A stretch of DNA of 51,682 nt from Candidatus Obscuribacter sp. (GCA_021772135.1 JADYXQ010000157.1:1-51682); one strand, 5' to 3'; positions 1 to 8,863 are shown, counted from the first letter of the stretch. Made by a program: numbers and translations. The notes: a model not told the origin generated them from the sequence alone.

Positions 1-2274
1 CAGTGAAGATGAAAGAATCACCTGACCGCTGCCCAAATTCAAACCGCCAACATTCAGGGCTGTTCGAGTAAGACCTTTGCTGCCGGCCCCACCTGACTGT
101 TCGTCATCATCGTCGTCAGAAATATTTTTCGATTCGTCGCCGGCCGATCCGCTGTGACAGACGTCGAGAATTACCACTACACGACTGGCTTTCACCTGTT
201 CTTGAATAATCTTCGTTAGCCACTGCATTGGCAGGCCGGTTGAAATTAGCTTGAACTTGTCGGTATCGTGCGAAACGAGGAAGTTAACACCAACTTGTTC
301 TTGCGACGCACTGCCGTGGCTTGAAACATATACAAGGACAAGATCGTCTTTGTGAGCCAGTTTACCCAGCCAGCCCTCTCCCAGCTTAGCTATGATTTTG
401 TCTTTGGTGGCATTGGCGTCTGTCAGCAATAGAACGTGATCGGCTTTAAAGTTTTCTCTAGCGATCAAGAAATTGCGAAAATCAGTAGCATCTTTAGCGG
501 CATATTTTAAATTGATTGATGGATCCTTAAAATTGCTGATGCCAATCACAATTGCCCATTTGTCGGCAATAGTTTTGTCCATGGCCGCACTAGGGGCAAG
601 GGTTGCCGCTGCATATTTTTGCACAGCATCACCACCAGGAAGAGCGGCTGTAATGGCCGACGCCTGAGCAAGTAGTGGAGCTGCCAGCTCTTTTTTATTC
701 TGGCCAAGGTACAAGTTGGCGAGCGCAGTTAAGTCTCTTGCTAGCTGCGGGCTTTGTTTACCGAACAATTTCTGGTCAATTTCAAGGGCGCGCTTCAAAA
801 ACGGTTCGGCCTCATCGTACTTTTTCTGCGCGATAAGTAACTGTGAAAGCTCTCGCAAATCATTTGCCACTTGAGAGTTTTCTTTACCTAGTGATTTTTC
901 CGCCAGTTCAAGCGCTTGTCGATACATCGGTTCTGCTTTGGCATAATCTTTTTGAGCAAAATAAATGCTGGCCAGGCCATGAATTGTATTGGCAATATCA
1001 GGGTGATTGGCACCAAGTTTAGCCTGGCTAATTTTGAGCGATTTATTTGAAAGCTCTTCTGCTTCAGCCAGTTTGCCTTCGTCGGCTAAAATATTTGCCA
1101 GCTCCAGCATATCGTGCGCAACAGCTGGATGATCTGGTGTCAGTAATTTTTCATCCAGTTGCAGTGCCCTTCTGGCCAGTTCTTCTGCTTCGGTATAACG
1201 GCCTTGATAGCGAGAAATAGACGCTTCGGTAATCCAGCATTTTGAAATTTCAACGTTGTTTTGGCCGAGGGCAGCTTCGATAATTTTAGTAGCTTGAGTG
1301 CAATATTCGCTGGCTTTGGCGTAACGTCCTTCGTCTCTGCAAACCAGAGCTAAGTCTAGTAGCGCCTTACCGTAATCTGGATGCTCTTTAGTCAGAGTCA
1401 TCTCTCGAATTTTGCGCACCCGTTGAAATGCTTTTTTTGCTTCTGCATAACGGCTTTCTTTGCGATACAGTTCGCCCAACGGTTCTAGTGCGTTAGCGCA
1501 ATACTCATGATCGAAACCAAGAAAACTTTCCAGGCCAACTAAAGCGGCTTTATAGAGTAGTTCAGACTCTTTGTATTTACCGCTTTCATTCAATATCTGC
1601 GCTAGATTGAAAGCGGTGTAGCAATACAAACCATTGTTTTTCGATGCCGGTGTTTTGAAGAGTGCCATCGTTTTATCATTGACGGCTTTAGCTTCGGTCA
1701 GTTTGCCCCACTTGATATAAAGTCTGGTCAGGCTGTTAAGCGGAAGAGCCATGTTGACATCATTTGGTCCGACCTTTGTGGTGCCGATTTCAATAGACCG
1801 TTTGAGAATTTCTTCGCACTCAGGAAATCTGCTCTGGTCTAAATAAAGAACTGACAGTTCGCTCATCATCAGCGGCACCAGATCGCTGCTGCGTTTTTTT
1901 CCGGCCTTATATTTTTTGTTCAGATGCTTTTTGTCATCTTCTTCAGCTTCGGCAATGGCAGTTTTAAAAAGCGCTTCGGCCTCTTTATATTTTCCGGCTG
2001 ACCGATAAGCTTCGGCCAGACCGTTATCAAGAGAAGCTTTCTGATAGTCGGAAGTGGTGCCCAGGGCTTTGGCTTGTTCAAAAGATTTGATGGCGTCTTT
2101 GTACCGGCCGTGTTTGTAATTGTTTAGCCCCTCAGCCATTAGCATGTCTAGCTTGAGAGATTCGGCTACAGCTTGAACGCGGCCTGCTGAATCATCAGCC
2201 GCAAATACTGCCGGCGACAAACCCAGACAGAGGCTGAGTAAAACCGGAACGGCTACAAGATGTCTTGACTTCAT
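1..2274 (-). CDS. TPR-repeat protein with C-terminal caspase-like (peptidase C14) domain, cut by window edge
   Basis: 758 codons are visible and the reading frame leaves the window still open. An N-terminal signal peptide (MKSRHLVAVPVLL to about residue 25, ending VFAA) implies export. Residues about 40-545 are tandem TPRs of the roughly 42-residue kinesin-light-chain type, with recurrent A.L...G.Y.EAE.L..RAL motifs. A caspase-like fold begins near residue 571 (DKWAIVIGI). The predicted catalytic dyad is present: His653 in YVSSHGS and Cys706 in ILDVCHSG. In the family such domains are cysteine peptidases, and TPRs usually bind partners or control activity. Its target is unknown. No good Shine-Dalgarno is seen before the ATG. 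The ssb terminator lies upstream, so it probably has its own promoter. A second caspase-like gene at 9056-10417 lacks both catalytic residues. Confidence 0.85.
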   Translation of the reverse strand, partial: MKSRHLVAVPVLLSLCLGLSPAVFAADDSAGRVQAVAESLKLDMLMAEGLNNYKHGRYKDAIKSFEQAKALGTTSDYQKASLDNGLAEAYRSAGKYKEAEALFKTAIAEAEEDDKKHLNKKYKAGKKRSSDLVPLMMSELSVLYLDQSRFPECEEILKRSIEIGTTKVGPNDVNMALPLNSLTRLYIKWGKLTEAKAVNDKTMALFKTPASKNNGLYCYTAFNLAQILNESGKYKESELLYKAALVGLESFLGFDHEYCANALEPLGELYRKESRYAEAKKAFQRVRKIREMTLTKEHPDYGKALLDLALVCRDEGRYAKASEYCTQATKIIEAALGQNNVEISKCWITEASISRYQGRYTEAEELARRALQLDEKLLTPDHPAVAHDMLELANILADEGKLAEAEELSNKSLKISQAKLGANHPDIANTIHGLASIYFAQKDYAKAEPMYRQALELAEKSLGKENSQVANDLRELSQLLIAQKKYDEAEPFLKRALEIDQKLFGKQSPQLARDLTALANLYLGQNKKELAAPLLAQASAITAALPGGDAVQKYAAATLAPSAAMDKTIADKWAIVIGISNFKDPSINLKYAAKDATDFRNFLIARENFKADHVLLLTDANATKDKIIAKLGEGWLGKLAHKDDLVLVYVSSHGSASQEQVGVNFLVSHDTDKFKLISTGLPMQWLTKIIQEQVKASRVVVILDVCHSGSAGDESKNISDDDDDEQSGGAGSKGLTRTALNVGGLNLGSGQVILSSSL

Positions 2275-2366
2275 GAATAATGCGCTCTTTTGTAAGTTAA
2301 GGGACCACGATTTTAGCGCAAACTACTTTGCAATATAAACCGGTGTCGAAAAGCAGCGCAATAAAA

Positions 2367-2400
2367 ACGAGGGAAAGGTTGCCCGGAACCCATCCCTCGT
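2367..2400 (-). terminator. Rho-independent terminator after ssb (symmetrical)
   Basis: The hairpin arms ACGAGGGA (2367-2374) and TCCCTCGT (2393-2400) pair over 8 bp, and inside them GGTT pairs with AACC across a 2x2 internal loop. On the minus strand the hairpin is followed by TTTTATT, which suits termination of ssb. On the plus strand it is followed by CTTTTTTT, so it could work in both directions. Confidence 0.75.
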
Positions 2401-2488
2401 CTTTTTTTGCTCATCCTAACTTGTGTGTGGTGTAGGGAGGAGCCATGTCTATTGTAGTTTTAGTTAATTGGCCTTACTAGTCTTATAG

Positions 2489-2893
2489 CTAACTTGCCTC
2501 TTTAACTTTGTCGTCAAACTCTGACGATTTAGGTTTTTGAGGCAGTGAAAGCTGATTGGCTTCTACCACCGGGGTGATTCGGTTAACGCCGTACTTGTCG
2601 GTCCAGTGGTCCATAACGAGCCTGCCCGAGACGGTAACCTGATTACCCTTGTTCAAATATCTGGATGCAAGTTCTGCAAGCTTGCCCCAGGTTTCAACTC
2701 GATAAAAGTCTGCTGTCTGTGCGGCACCTCCATTATTTTCAACCTTATCCTTCACGTTTTCACCACTCTTTGCTGCTTTACTGAGACCGTTAACAGCTAC
2801 GATCAGTGTGGTTTTTATTCTGCCGCTGCTGAATTGAATTTGTTCAGGAGCTTTAACCAGGTTCCCCACCAGTGATATGTTGGCAAGACTCAT
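2489..2893 (-). CDS. ssb: Single-stranded DNA-binding protein (SSB), short, without the usual acidic tip
   Basis: A 134-residue OB-fold SSB: MSLANISLVGNLV at the start, DFYRVETWGKLAELASRYL in the middle and V.GRL..D.W.D..G..R beyond it match the family. SSB coats single-stranded DNA in replication and repair. The frame extends nine codons upstream, but I place the start at the ATG at 2893 because GGAGGTGA lies five bases before it. There is a lysine- and asparagine-rich insert (residues about 41-58) before DFYRVETW. The C-terminus reads EFDDKVKEAS and lacks the terminal acidic DDDIPF-like tip that recruits partner proteins in most bacterial SSBs. It may therefore be a secondary SSB. It is transcribed from a near-consensus promoter at 2951-2979 and followed by a terminator. 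Confidence 0.9.
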   Translation of the reverse strand: MSLANISLVGNLVKAPEQIQFSSGRIKTTLIVAVNGLSKAAKSGENVKDKVENNGGAAQTADFYRVETWGKLAELASRYLNKGNQVTVSGRLVMDHWTDKYGVNRITPVVEANQLSLPQKPKSSEFDDKVKEAS

Positions 2894-2950
2894 AAAATCA
2901 CCTCCGCTAGTTTCTAGCAATTTGAGAGCTTCGGTGGGGGAGACTGTTGA

Positions 2951-2979
2951 ATAATATCAACCATACAAACGTATGTCAA
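2951..2979 (-). promoter_or_regulatory. Strong sigma-70-type promoter for ssb, with internal palindrome
   Basis: Read on the minus strand there is TTGACA (2974-2979), a spacer of exactly 17 bp, and TATTAT (2951-2956). The spacer contains the inverted repeat CATAC-N4-GTATG (plus-strand reading), a plausible operator. The distance to the ssb start is about 58 bp. Confidence 0.8.
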
Positions 2980-3105
2980 CATAAATTTGTCCGGTATATG
3001 CGGCCGATAACAATAAATAAAGTCGTGTTGCGCAGGCCGTCAGCCCAGACATAAAAATAACCATGACCGGGGAACATAGATAAAGGTTTGAAGGAGACCC
3101 CCCTG

Positions 3106-4365
3106 TTGACCGATTCGACCGATCCCTGGTTCAAACGCTATAGATGGTTGCAAATGCTCGGCACCGGGGGCATGGGCGTAATCTATTTGGCTGAAGATTC
3201 GGCGGCGGGCAATTCGCCCTGCGTAGTCAAACAATTGAACAGCAAATACGCAGACCCTGAAGAACGTACCGAGGCCGTACGTCTCTTTAAACGCGAGGCT
3301 TCGCTGCTTAAAAGTCTCAATCATCCGGGCGTCGTGCGTTTCTTCGACAGTTATTCAACTGAAGACGGCAAACATTATCTGGTCATGGACTACGTGCGCG
3401 GTTCATCCCTCGAATCGGTAATCAGCGATTTTGGTGCTTTTAATGACGATGACACTGTCAAGGTGGGCATTCAAATTTGCGAAGTGCTCGAGTATCTGCA
3501 CGACCAAGAACCGGCTGTCATCTATCGCGATTTGAAACCAAGCAATCTGATGCTTACTCCCGAAGGGCAAATCATCTTTATCGATTTTGGTATCGCCCGC
3601 ACATTTATGCCCAAAGAATCTGCCACCAGGGTGGTAACTGCCGGTTACTCACCGCCTGAGCAATACTTTGGCAAACCTGAAACCAGAAGTGACCTTTACG
3701 CTCTTGGTGCCACCATCGGTCATCTGCTCACTGGTGTGCGGCCCAAACCGTTGACGGCAAGCCAACCTCGTCAGCATCGGCCCGACATAAACGAGAATCT
3801 TGATATTCTGGTTAAACAATTGACCTCACATAGCCCTGAAGATCGGCCTGCCACGGCGCGACATGTGCGCCATACCCTCTACCGAATCTATCAAGAAATG
3901 CATGCTGAGTTTGAAATTCCCGACGAAGTCTTCCTGCAGCGCTCTAACACTACTAAAGAAGAGCAGTACATCAGCCAGAAGATCATGAAATCAGGCATGG
4001 CCGCTGCTGCCAGCGCACTCAAGCAAGAGCAAGATAATGAGCGAAAGCGGCATTCTGCCTCTGTCACTTCCGGCAAGGCCAGCTTCGACCGTTTGCGCGC
4101 CTTTGGCAGCAGAGATCCCAATCCTTCATCGGCAAAAAATCAGAAGGTGACCGCACAAAAAGGTGGTCAAAAAAGTACCAGCCAGAAATCTACCGGGCCG
4201 AAAACCAGCTCAAAGTCTGGCGCCCAGCGCATGTCGACAGGAAGTAACCAAGGGGTATCGACTTCAGAAAGCGGCAGTCGGCCGCAAATGAGGTCAGTGC
4301 GAGATTTGAAACCACCTGAAAGACAGGGGCTAATAAGCAAAATTCTCAGTTGGTTTAAACGCTAA
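3106..4365 (+). CDS. Hanks-type serine/threonine protein kinase, soluble, basic tail
   Basis: The kinase domain fills residues about 10-265. It shows the glycine loop GTGGMG (19-24), ATP-anchoring Lys42 in CVVKQL, catalytic Asp142 in YRDLKPSN (YRD instead of HRD), DFG at 160-162 and the activation-segment motif GYSPPEQY. After it comes a roughly 150-residue low-complexity tail rich in Ser, Lys, Gln and Thr. No membrane segment is visible, unlike many bacterial STPKs. The frame opens at a TTG at 3088, but AAGGAG at 3091-3096 lies inside that longer version and is well spaced for the TTG at 3106, so I start there. Its sibling at 32244 shares the YRDLKPSN and GYSPPEQY motifs. It is divergent from ssb and convergent with ddl. 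Its substrate is unknown; the neighbouring murein operon is only suggestive. Confidence 0.88.
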   Translation: MTDSTDPWFKRYRWLQMLGTGGMGVIYLAEDSAAGNSPCVVKQLNSKYADPEERTEAVRLFKREASLLKSLNHPGVVRFFDSYSTEDGKHYLVMDYVRGSSLESVISDFGAFNDDDTVKVGIQICEVLEYLHDQEPAVIYRDLKPSNLMLTPEGQIIFIDFGIARTFMPKESATRVVTAGYSPPEQYFGKPETRSDLYALGATIGHLLTGVRPKPLTASQPRQHRPDINENLDILVKQLTSHSPEDRPATARHVRHTLYRIYQEMHAEFEIPDEVFLQRSNTTKEEQYISQKIMKSGMAAAASALKQEQDNERKRHSASVTSGKASFDRLRAFGSRDPNPSSAKNQKVTAQKGGQKSTSQKSTGPKTSSKSGAQRMSTGSNQGVSTSESGSRPQMRSVRDLKPPERQGLISKILSWFKR

Positions 4366-4369
4366 GAAG

Positions 4370-5401
4370 CTATTTATCCAAACCAGCACTGAGTAAGATG
4401 CGGTCTACAAGCTGGTCATAGCTAATGCCTGCTACTTCAGCCATGGCGGGTAGGTCAGAAGTATCGGTCATGCCGGGTAGCGTGTTTACTTCTAATATAT
4501 AGAGCTGGCCGTCGTGACCGGCAATCATATCTACTCGAGCATAACCGCTGCAGTTGAGCGCTCTGAAGGTTTTCTTAGCCAGTTCTTGCGCTTCTTTGGT
4601 GCGACCCTCACTGAGTTCGGCCGGTAGAACAAATTCGGTCATGCCGGCGGTGTATTTGGCTTCGTAGTCATAAAAACCGGCTTTACTCTTAGGACGCAAT
4701 TCGAGAATCGGTAGTGCCACCAACTGTGTACCTGATTGAGCCAGTACAGCTGTGCCATTGGCGTGACCATGAGAAGGCGCACCGCCAGCAGTGCCGTGAC
4801 TTTCTTCCAGCACGCCGATGGTAATTTCTTGACCGGCGACAAAGCCTTCTACGATAGCGCCGCCGTACTCACGCAATACTTGCTTGACGCAGTCAGACAA
4901 TTCACTTTTCTCTTCGATTTTAAAAACGCCAACCGATGATCCTTCATTCAAAGGTTTCACCATCACAGGTGGTGCCGGCAGCGTTTTTACAAACTGCTCG
5001 AAATTGTCGCTTTCGTGGTCTTCAATGACAAAACTTTTTGGGAATGGCAAACCCTGGGCGCTCAAGACTCTTTTAGTCAGCGGCTTATTCATGGCCAGAG
5101 CTGAGGACAATACTCCTGAGCCGGTGTAAGGCACTTTCATAAGTTCGAGCAAGCCCTGGACAGTGCCATCTTCGCCATATTTACCGTGCAGGCAAAGAAA
5201 TGCGATTTCGACGCCATGCTCTCTTAAATCGGTGGTGAGATTTTCGCCCACATCGATCAAAACCGTATTTTCGTAGCCCAGGCGCAAAAGAGCGTTGTAG
5301 CAATTTTTGCCGGAGCGTAAAGAGACTTCTCTTTCATTTGACATGCCGCCGTAAAGCACGCCTACCACTGTTTGTTTTGTAATTTTAGGTGCCGTCTTCA
5401 C
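4370..5401 (-). CDS. ddl: D-alanine--D-alanine ligase
   Basis: A 343-residue ATP-grasp enzyme that joins two D-alanines for the muropeptide tail in the cytoplasm. VLYGGMSNEREVSLRSG is the N-terminal signature. YTGSGVLSSALAMNK and VKPLNEGSSVGV are ATP-grasp elements. The C-terminal LEVNTLPGMTDTSDLP holds the Mg-binding Glu/Asn pair. The length is close to the usual 300-370. The start is a GTG whose bases overlap the murB stop in a 4-nt GTGA overlap, so it is translationally coupled. It is the last gene of murC-murB-ddl and its stop lies four bases from the convergent kinase stop. A Gly/His/Ala-rich insert near residues 200-215 (GTAGGAPSHGHANG) is not typical of the family. Confidence 0.95.
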   Translation of the reverse strand: MKTAPKITKQTVVGVLYGGMSNEREVSLRSGKNCYNALLRLGYENTVLIDVGENLTTDLREHGVEIAFLCLHGKYGEDGTVQGLLELMKVPYTGSGVLSSALAMNKPLTKRVLSAQGLPFPKSFVIEDHESDNFEQFVKTLPAPPVMVKPLNEGSSVGVFKIEEKSELSDCVKQVLREYGGAIVEGFVAGQEITIGVLEESHGTAGGAPSHGHANGTAVLAQSGTQLVALPILELRPKSKAGFYDYEAKYTAGMTEFVLPAELSEGRTKEAQELAKKTFRALNCSGYARVDMIAGHDGQLYILEVNTLPGMTDTSDLPAMAEVAGISYDQLVDRILLSAGLDK

Positions 5402-6321
5402 TGCTTTTTCTCCGCTGCTTTTTGTTGCCAGACGCTCATTTCATCGTCTGTGAATGTTCCCATGGTCTTCCATTCAGGTACCAAATCCAACTTAAATTTT
5501 TGGCGCACCATATCTTGCATCCTTTTCATCAGCACTATCACTTCATGCGATGAGGCTCCGCCTAGATTGACAATGAAGTTGGCATGTATAGATGACACGG
5601 CGGCATTCCCCACCTTGAGATCCTTGACGCCCGACTGATCGAGCAAGAAGCCGGCGGCCTTGTCAGGCAGCGGATTCTTAAAAGTGCTTCCGGCATTGGG
5701 AAAACCTAAGGGCTGAGTTTTCCAGCGATAGTCTTCATTGTGCTTGGTGCGCTTTTCAATTTCTTCAGGCACGTCGCTTGGCATTTTAAACTTGGCCGAA
5801 AGTACGATGTGGCGAGCGGGATCAAGGGCGCAGCGCCGGTATTGAAAAGCCATATCTTCGCTTCTCAGCTCTGCTACCTCACCAGTGGCACTGTCCAAGA
5901 TTTTGGCTGAGTCAAAGATTGCAGATATTGAGCTACCGTGTGCGCCGGCGTTCATGATTACAGCACCGCCTACGGTGCCGGGAATACCCACGGCAAATTC
6001 CAAACCGGCCAAACCGTTTTGAGCTGCATGCCTGGCCAAATGGGGCAAGCGCGCCCCGGCTTCGGCTTCCAGCAAATTGGGCTGCTCCAGGCGAATGTTT
6101 GTCATTTGCGTGGTGCGTATGACGGTGCCTCTGAAGCCCTCAGAAGAGATGAGTAAATTAGATCCGCCACCGACAACATACCAAGGCGTACCAGCTTCCT
6201 TCAATCTGGCCACAAGGTCAATCAGCTCGGCCGCACTTTGAGGATGACAAAGACAATCGGCGTTGCCACCTATTTTAAGGGTGGTGATTCGAGCTAGCGG
6301 TGCCTGCAGTGCTTCTTCCAT
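5398..6321 (-). CDS. murB: UDP-N-acetylenolpyruvoylglucosamine reductase
   Basis: A 307-residue FAD enzyme that reduces UDP-GlcNAc-enolpyruvate to UDP-MurNAc with NADPH. FAD-binding motifs YVVGGGSNLL and GIPGTVGGAVIMNAGAHG are clear. The active-site serine is in AGSTFKNP, the form found in type II MurB, and the length also fits type II. The ATG start lies four bases after the murC stop, and the end overlaps the ddl start. The murC-murB-ddl order is a known cell-wall gene arrangement. Confidence 0.95.
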   Translation of the reverse strand: MEEALQAPLARITTLKIGGNADCLCHPQSAAELIDLVARLKEAGTPWYVVGGGSNLLISSEGFRGTVIRTTQMTNIRLEQPNLLEAEAGARLPHLARHAAQNGLAGLEFAVGIPGTVGGAVIMNAGAHGSSISAIFDSAKILDSATGEVAELRSEDMAFQYRRCALDPARHIVLSAKFKMPSDVPEEIEKRTKHNEDYRWKTQPLGFPNAGSTFKNPLPDKAAGFLLDQSGVKDLKVGNAAVSSIHANFIVNLGGASSHEVIVLMKRMQDMVRQKFKLDLVPEWKTMGTFTDDEMSVWQQKAAEKKQ

Positions 6322-6325
6322 GTCA

Positions 6326-7846
6326 TTAGCCGGTTACGGCACTGCTTTCAAGTAGAGTTAGAAGCTGACCGCCGACGCTTGTGACGTCGCCTGCGCCGAC
6401 TGTCAGCACCAGGTCGTCAGCTTTGAGATGACCCAGCACCAGGGCCGCCAGACCGGCTGTGGGGCCGGGCAGGTAGTGAGCATTGTCGTGCTTTATTGCT
6501 TTGACGAAATGAGCCGAATCAATACCTTCGATAGTGCCACCGCGGGCGATGTAAACATCTGTCAGCAACACCAGATCGGCGTCAGTGAACGATTCTGAAA
6601 ATTCCTGCCAGAGATCTCTTAAACGCGCCGGTTGATGCGGTTGGAATAGAATTATTACTCGGCCGGTTTTCGCCGCTTCGCCCCTTTGGACCCGCATGTA
6701 TTCTTGAGCGGCTTTTAAGGTGGCGGTGACTTCGGTGGGATGGTGCGCGTAGTCGTCAACCACGGTGACACCGCCGCCTACGCCAATCATCTGAAAACGT
6801 CTGTCTACACCACCAAAAGTGGCGAGGGCCCGGGCGATATCGGCAAATGGTTTACCTAATTCGATGGCTACGGCCACCGCTGCCAGGGCGTTAAGTTTAT
6901 TGTGCTCGCCAGGCACCATCATGGTGATCGTTCCCAGCAGTTGCTCTGACTTGAATACTTGCATATCGAAGCCGGGCAGGCTAACCATGCGATATTCGGG
7001 CTTGGCGCCGTTGGCTCCGGTGCCGTAGGTGACAATGCGGGCCTCTGGCGACGGAGTGCGCTTGAGTAATTCCAGGCAACCTTTATCGTCGCTGCAAATG
7101 ACGCTGAACGATTTGGTCTGAGTGAGAAACTTACTCATAGTCGAAAGAATTTGATCGAGACCGCCGGGATAGTTTTCCAGGTGATCTGCTTCTATATTAG
7201 TGATTACAGAGATGTACGGCAGCGAGCGGATGTGAGTGCCGTCAGATTCGTCTGATTCGGCCACAAAATAGCCGCCCTGGCCAAATCTTGAATTGGAGCC
7301 GATTTTGTGGAAAATTCCACCCACCACAATTGACGGATCGAGGCCGCATTCGAGCAGCACTTGGCCCACCATGGCTGTGGTAGTGGTTTTACCGTGGGTG
7401 CCTGTGATAGCCACCATTTTTTCGCCGGCAGCCAGATAGGCGAGGAGCTCAGAGCGGTGCCAGACAGGCAGCCCTTTGCGCTTCGCTTCTACTAATTCAG
7501 GATTGCCGTCGACAATCGCCGTAGAGACGATCAAAGCGCCGGCCTTAGCCAGGTTTTGCGCTTGATGGCCAACAAATATTTCAGCACCCATGCCTTGCAG
7601 CTCTTCTGTAATCGGGCTGGCCGACTTGTCTGAGCCCGATACCTTGTGGCCGCGCTGCAAGAGCAGCCTGGCCAAGGCAGACATGCCGATGCCACCGATT
7701 CCCGCCAGGTGCACCGAACCTTTGAGGTCTTTTAAATTAGTCGTTTGCAGGTCTGGATTACTAATGATCTGGGGTCTCAGGCTGGAAGTGAGTGAAGTGT
7801 CAGTGTCACTGTGGCTGTATAAATAAGCGCCAACATCTAGTTCCAA
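6326..7846 (-). CDS. murC: UDP-N-acetylmuramate--L-alanine ligase
   Basis: A 506-residue Mur ligase that adds L-Ala to UDP-MurNAc using ATP. It shows HLAGIGGIGMSALARLLL (UDP-sugar-binding start), GTHGKTTTTAMV (P-loop, residues about 149-160), AESDESDGT and VDDYAHHPTE. There is an unusual N-terminal extension of about 43 residues before the Rossmann-like start. The start codon appears to be TTG at 7846, with GAGG placed six bases before it; the nearby ATG at 7836 is out of frame. It is first in the operon with murB and ddl, and the rpsT terminator lies upstream. Confidence 0.95.
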   Translation of the reverse strand: MELDVGAYLYSHSDTDTSLTSSLRPQIISNPDLQTTNLKDLKGSVHLAGIGGIGMSALARLLLQRGHKVSGSDKSASPITEELQGMGAEIFVGHQAQNLAKAGALIVSTAIVDGNPELVEAKRKGLPVWHRSELLAYLAAGEKMVAITGTHGKTTTTAMVGQVLLECGLDPSIVVGGIFHKIGSNSRFGQGGYFVAESDESDGTHIRSLPYISVITNIEADHLENYPGGLDQILSTMSKFLTQTKSFSVICSDDKGCLELLKRTPSPEARIVTYGTGANGAKPEYRMVSLPGFDMQVFKSEQLLGTITMMVPGEHNKLNALAAVAVAIELGKPFADIARALATFGGVDRRFQMIGVGGGVTVVDDYAHHPTEVTATLKAAQEYMRVQRGEAAKTGRVIILFQPHQPARLRDLWQEFSESFTDADLVLLTDVYIARGGTIEGIDSAHFVKAIKHDNAHYLPGPTAGLAALVLGHLKADDLVLTVGAGDVTSVGGQLLTLLESSAVTG

Positions 7847-7972
7847 GTCGATCCTCTCTATCTATATTTTGCGTATATCGAAAACTGTCCTATCCGGCAT
7901 CACGACTGGTTCTTGGCGCAGCAAAAAGGCTCCAGCCACACAACTATAGCGGTAAGAGCCTTAAAAAGAAAC

Positions 7973-7999
7973 AGAACCGAGGCATTTGCTCTCGGTTCT
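7973..7999 (-). terminator. Rho-independent terminator of rpsT
   Basis: Arms AGAACCGAG (7973-7981) and CTCGGTTCT (7991-7999) give a 9-bp stem with a 9-nt loop. On the minus strand a GTTTCTTTTTAAG tract follows. It lies directly after the rpsT stop and separates it from murC. Confidence 0.85.
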
Positions 8000-8009
8000 A
8001 TTTTGAATT

Positions 8010-8282
8010 CTATTTTTGTGGTTGAAGCTTGGCCAGTCGAAGTGCCAGACGGCTCTTGCGACGGTTACCGGCATTTTTGTGCAAAACACCTTTGCTCACG
8101 GCTTTGTCGATGGTTTGGAAAGCCAGTTTGAGAGCTTCAGTAGTATCTGCAGCACTTTTGGCGGTGAGAGCTTCTTCTACTTTTGTACGCGCGCTGCGCA
8201 TTGTAGATTTCCAGAATCTGTTGCGAACGTTGTTGCGTTCGGCTACTGCTACTCGTTTGATCGCTGACTTGATATTAGGCAC
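8010..8282 (-). CDS. rpsT: 30S ribosomal protein S20
   Basis: 90 residues beginning (V/M)PNIKSAIKRVAVAERNNVRN, the typical S20 start, followed by helical Lys/Arg-rich sequence and ending KSRLALRLAKLQ. S20 binds 16S rRNA early in small-subunit assembly. The frame runs open upstream to 8390, but family length and the PNIKSA motif place the start at the GTG at 8280-8282. A purine-rich AGAAAAAAGAAC precedes it instead of a strong Shine-Dalgarno. It is a single-gene unit with its own terminator. Confidence 0.95.
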   Translation of the reverse strand: MPNIKSAIKRVAVAERNNVRNRFWKSTMRSARTKVEEALTAKSAADTTEALKLAFQTIDKAVSKGVLHKNAGNRRKSRLALRLAKLQPQK

Positions 8283-8426
8283 TGTTCTTTTTTCTCGCCA
8301 AAACTCTACATACAATAAGACGGCTGCGCAGACGCAACGGCCCCAAATGATAACACATGCCTGTTTGCTGAAGACCTCAGCAGGCGGCATGTGTATCTAA
8401 GGCTTAATTATCTTCGGTTAACGTGG

Positions 8427-8828
8427 CTAGTTGCCCATCGCCACAAGCTGTTTTTGAACATCAGCAGGTAGGTTCTTAAAGACGCCCTTAAACTGTTCGC
8501 CGAGAGTGCCGTTCTTACCATTTGAGTTTTTAAGCAGCTCTTTGCCTTCGTCTGAATTGTTTAGCCCGGCGACCTTTTCGGCGACGCTCTTATTCAGATT
8601 TTCCATCACAGATTGAGTCATGGCAGCTTCTTTGGCTCCGTCAGTGACATCTGTTATCTTTGGAGCAGATTTGTCACCCATATGTTTGAGCTGATCAACC
8701 TTTTCAGCAGTCTTTTCAGGGGCAACTTGCTTCATAGAGAGCAAATCGCCGCCCAAGCCGTTCAAGTCGCCATTTTTGACGTTCTCGTCTTCTTGTTGTT
8801 CAAATTTGCCTTCGCCAGCTTTACTCAT
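8427..8828 (-). CDS. Small hydrophilic protein of unknown function
   Basis: 133 residues, not recognised. It is rich in Lys, Asn, Gly, Glu and Asp, has no cysteine, no signal peptide and no membrane segment. It looks mostly helical and partly disordered (N-terminal GEGKFEQQEDEN, C-terminal FKGVFKNLPADVQKQLVAMGN). AAGGGC lies just upstream of the ATG. A 15-bp inverted repeat at 8849-8863 sits between a TATAAG element and the start. Its place between rpsT and a caspase-like gene does not indicate a role. Confidence 0.6.
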   Translation of the reverse strand: MSKAGEGKFEQQEDENVKNGDLNGLGGDLLSMKQVAPEKTAEKVDQLKHMGDKSAPKITDVTDGAKEAAMTQSVMENLNKSVAEKVAGLNNSDEGKELLKNSNGKNGTLGEQFKGVFKNLPADVQKQLVAMGN

Positions 8829-8848
8829 GATTTTGCCCTTTTTGCCTG

Positions 8849-8863
8849 CCTGAAGTTTTCAGG
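8849..8863. promoter_or_regulatory. Inverted repeat upstream of the 8828 start, possible operator
   Basis: CCTGAA-GTT-TTCAGG has 6-bp arms and a 3-bp centre. On the minus strand it follows TATAAG, a possible -10, so it would cover the start of transcription of the small unknown gene. No clear -35 is seen. It could equally form a short RNA hairpin. Confidence 0.35.
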
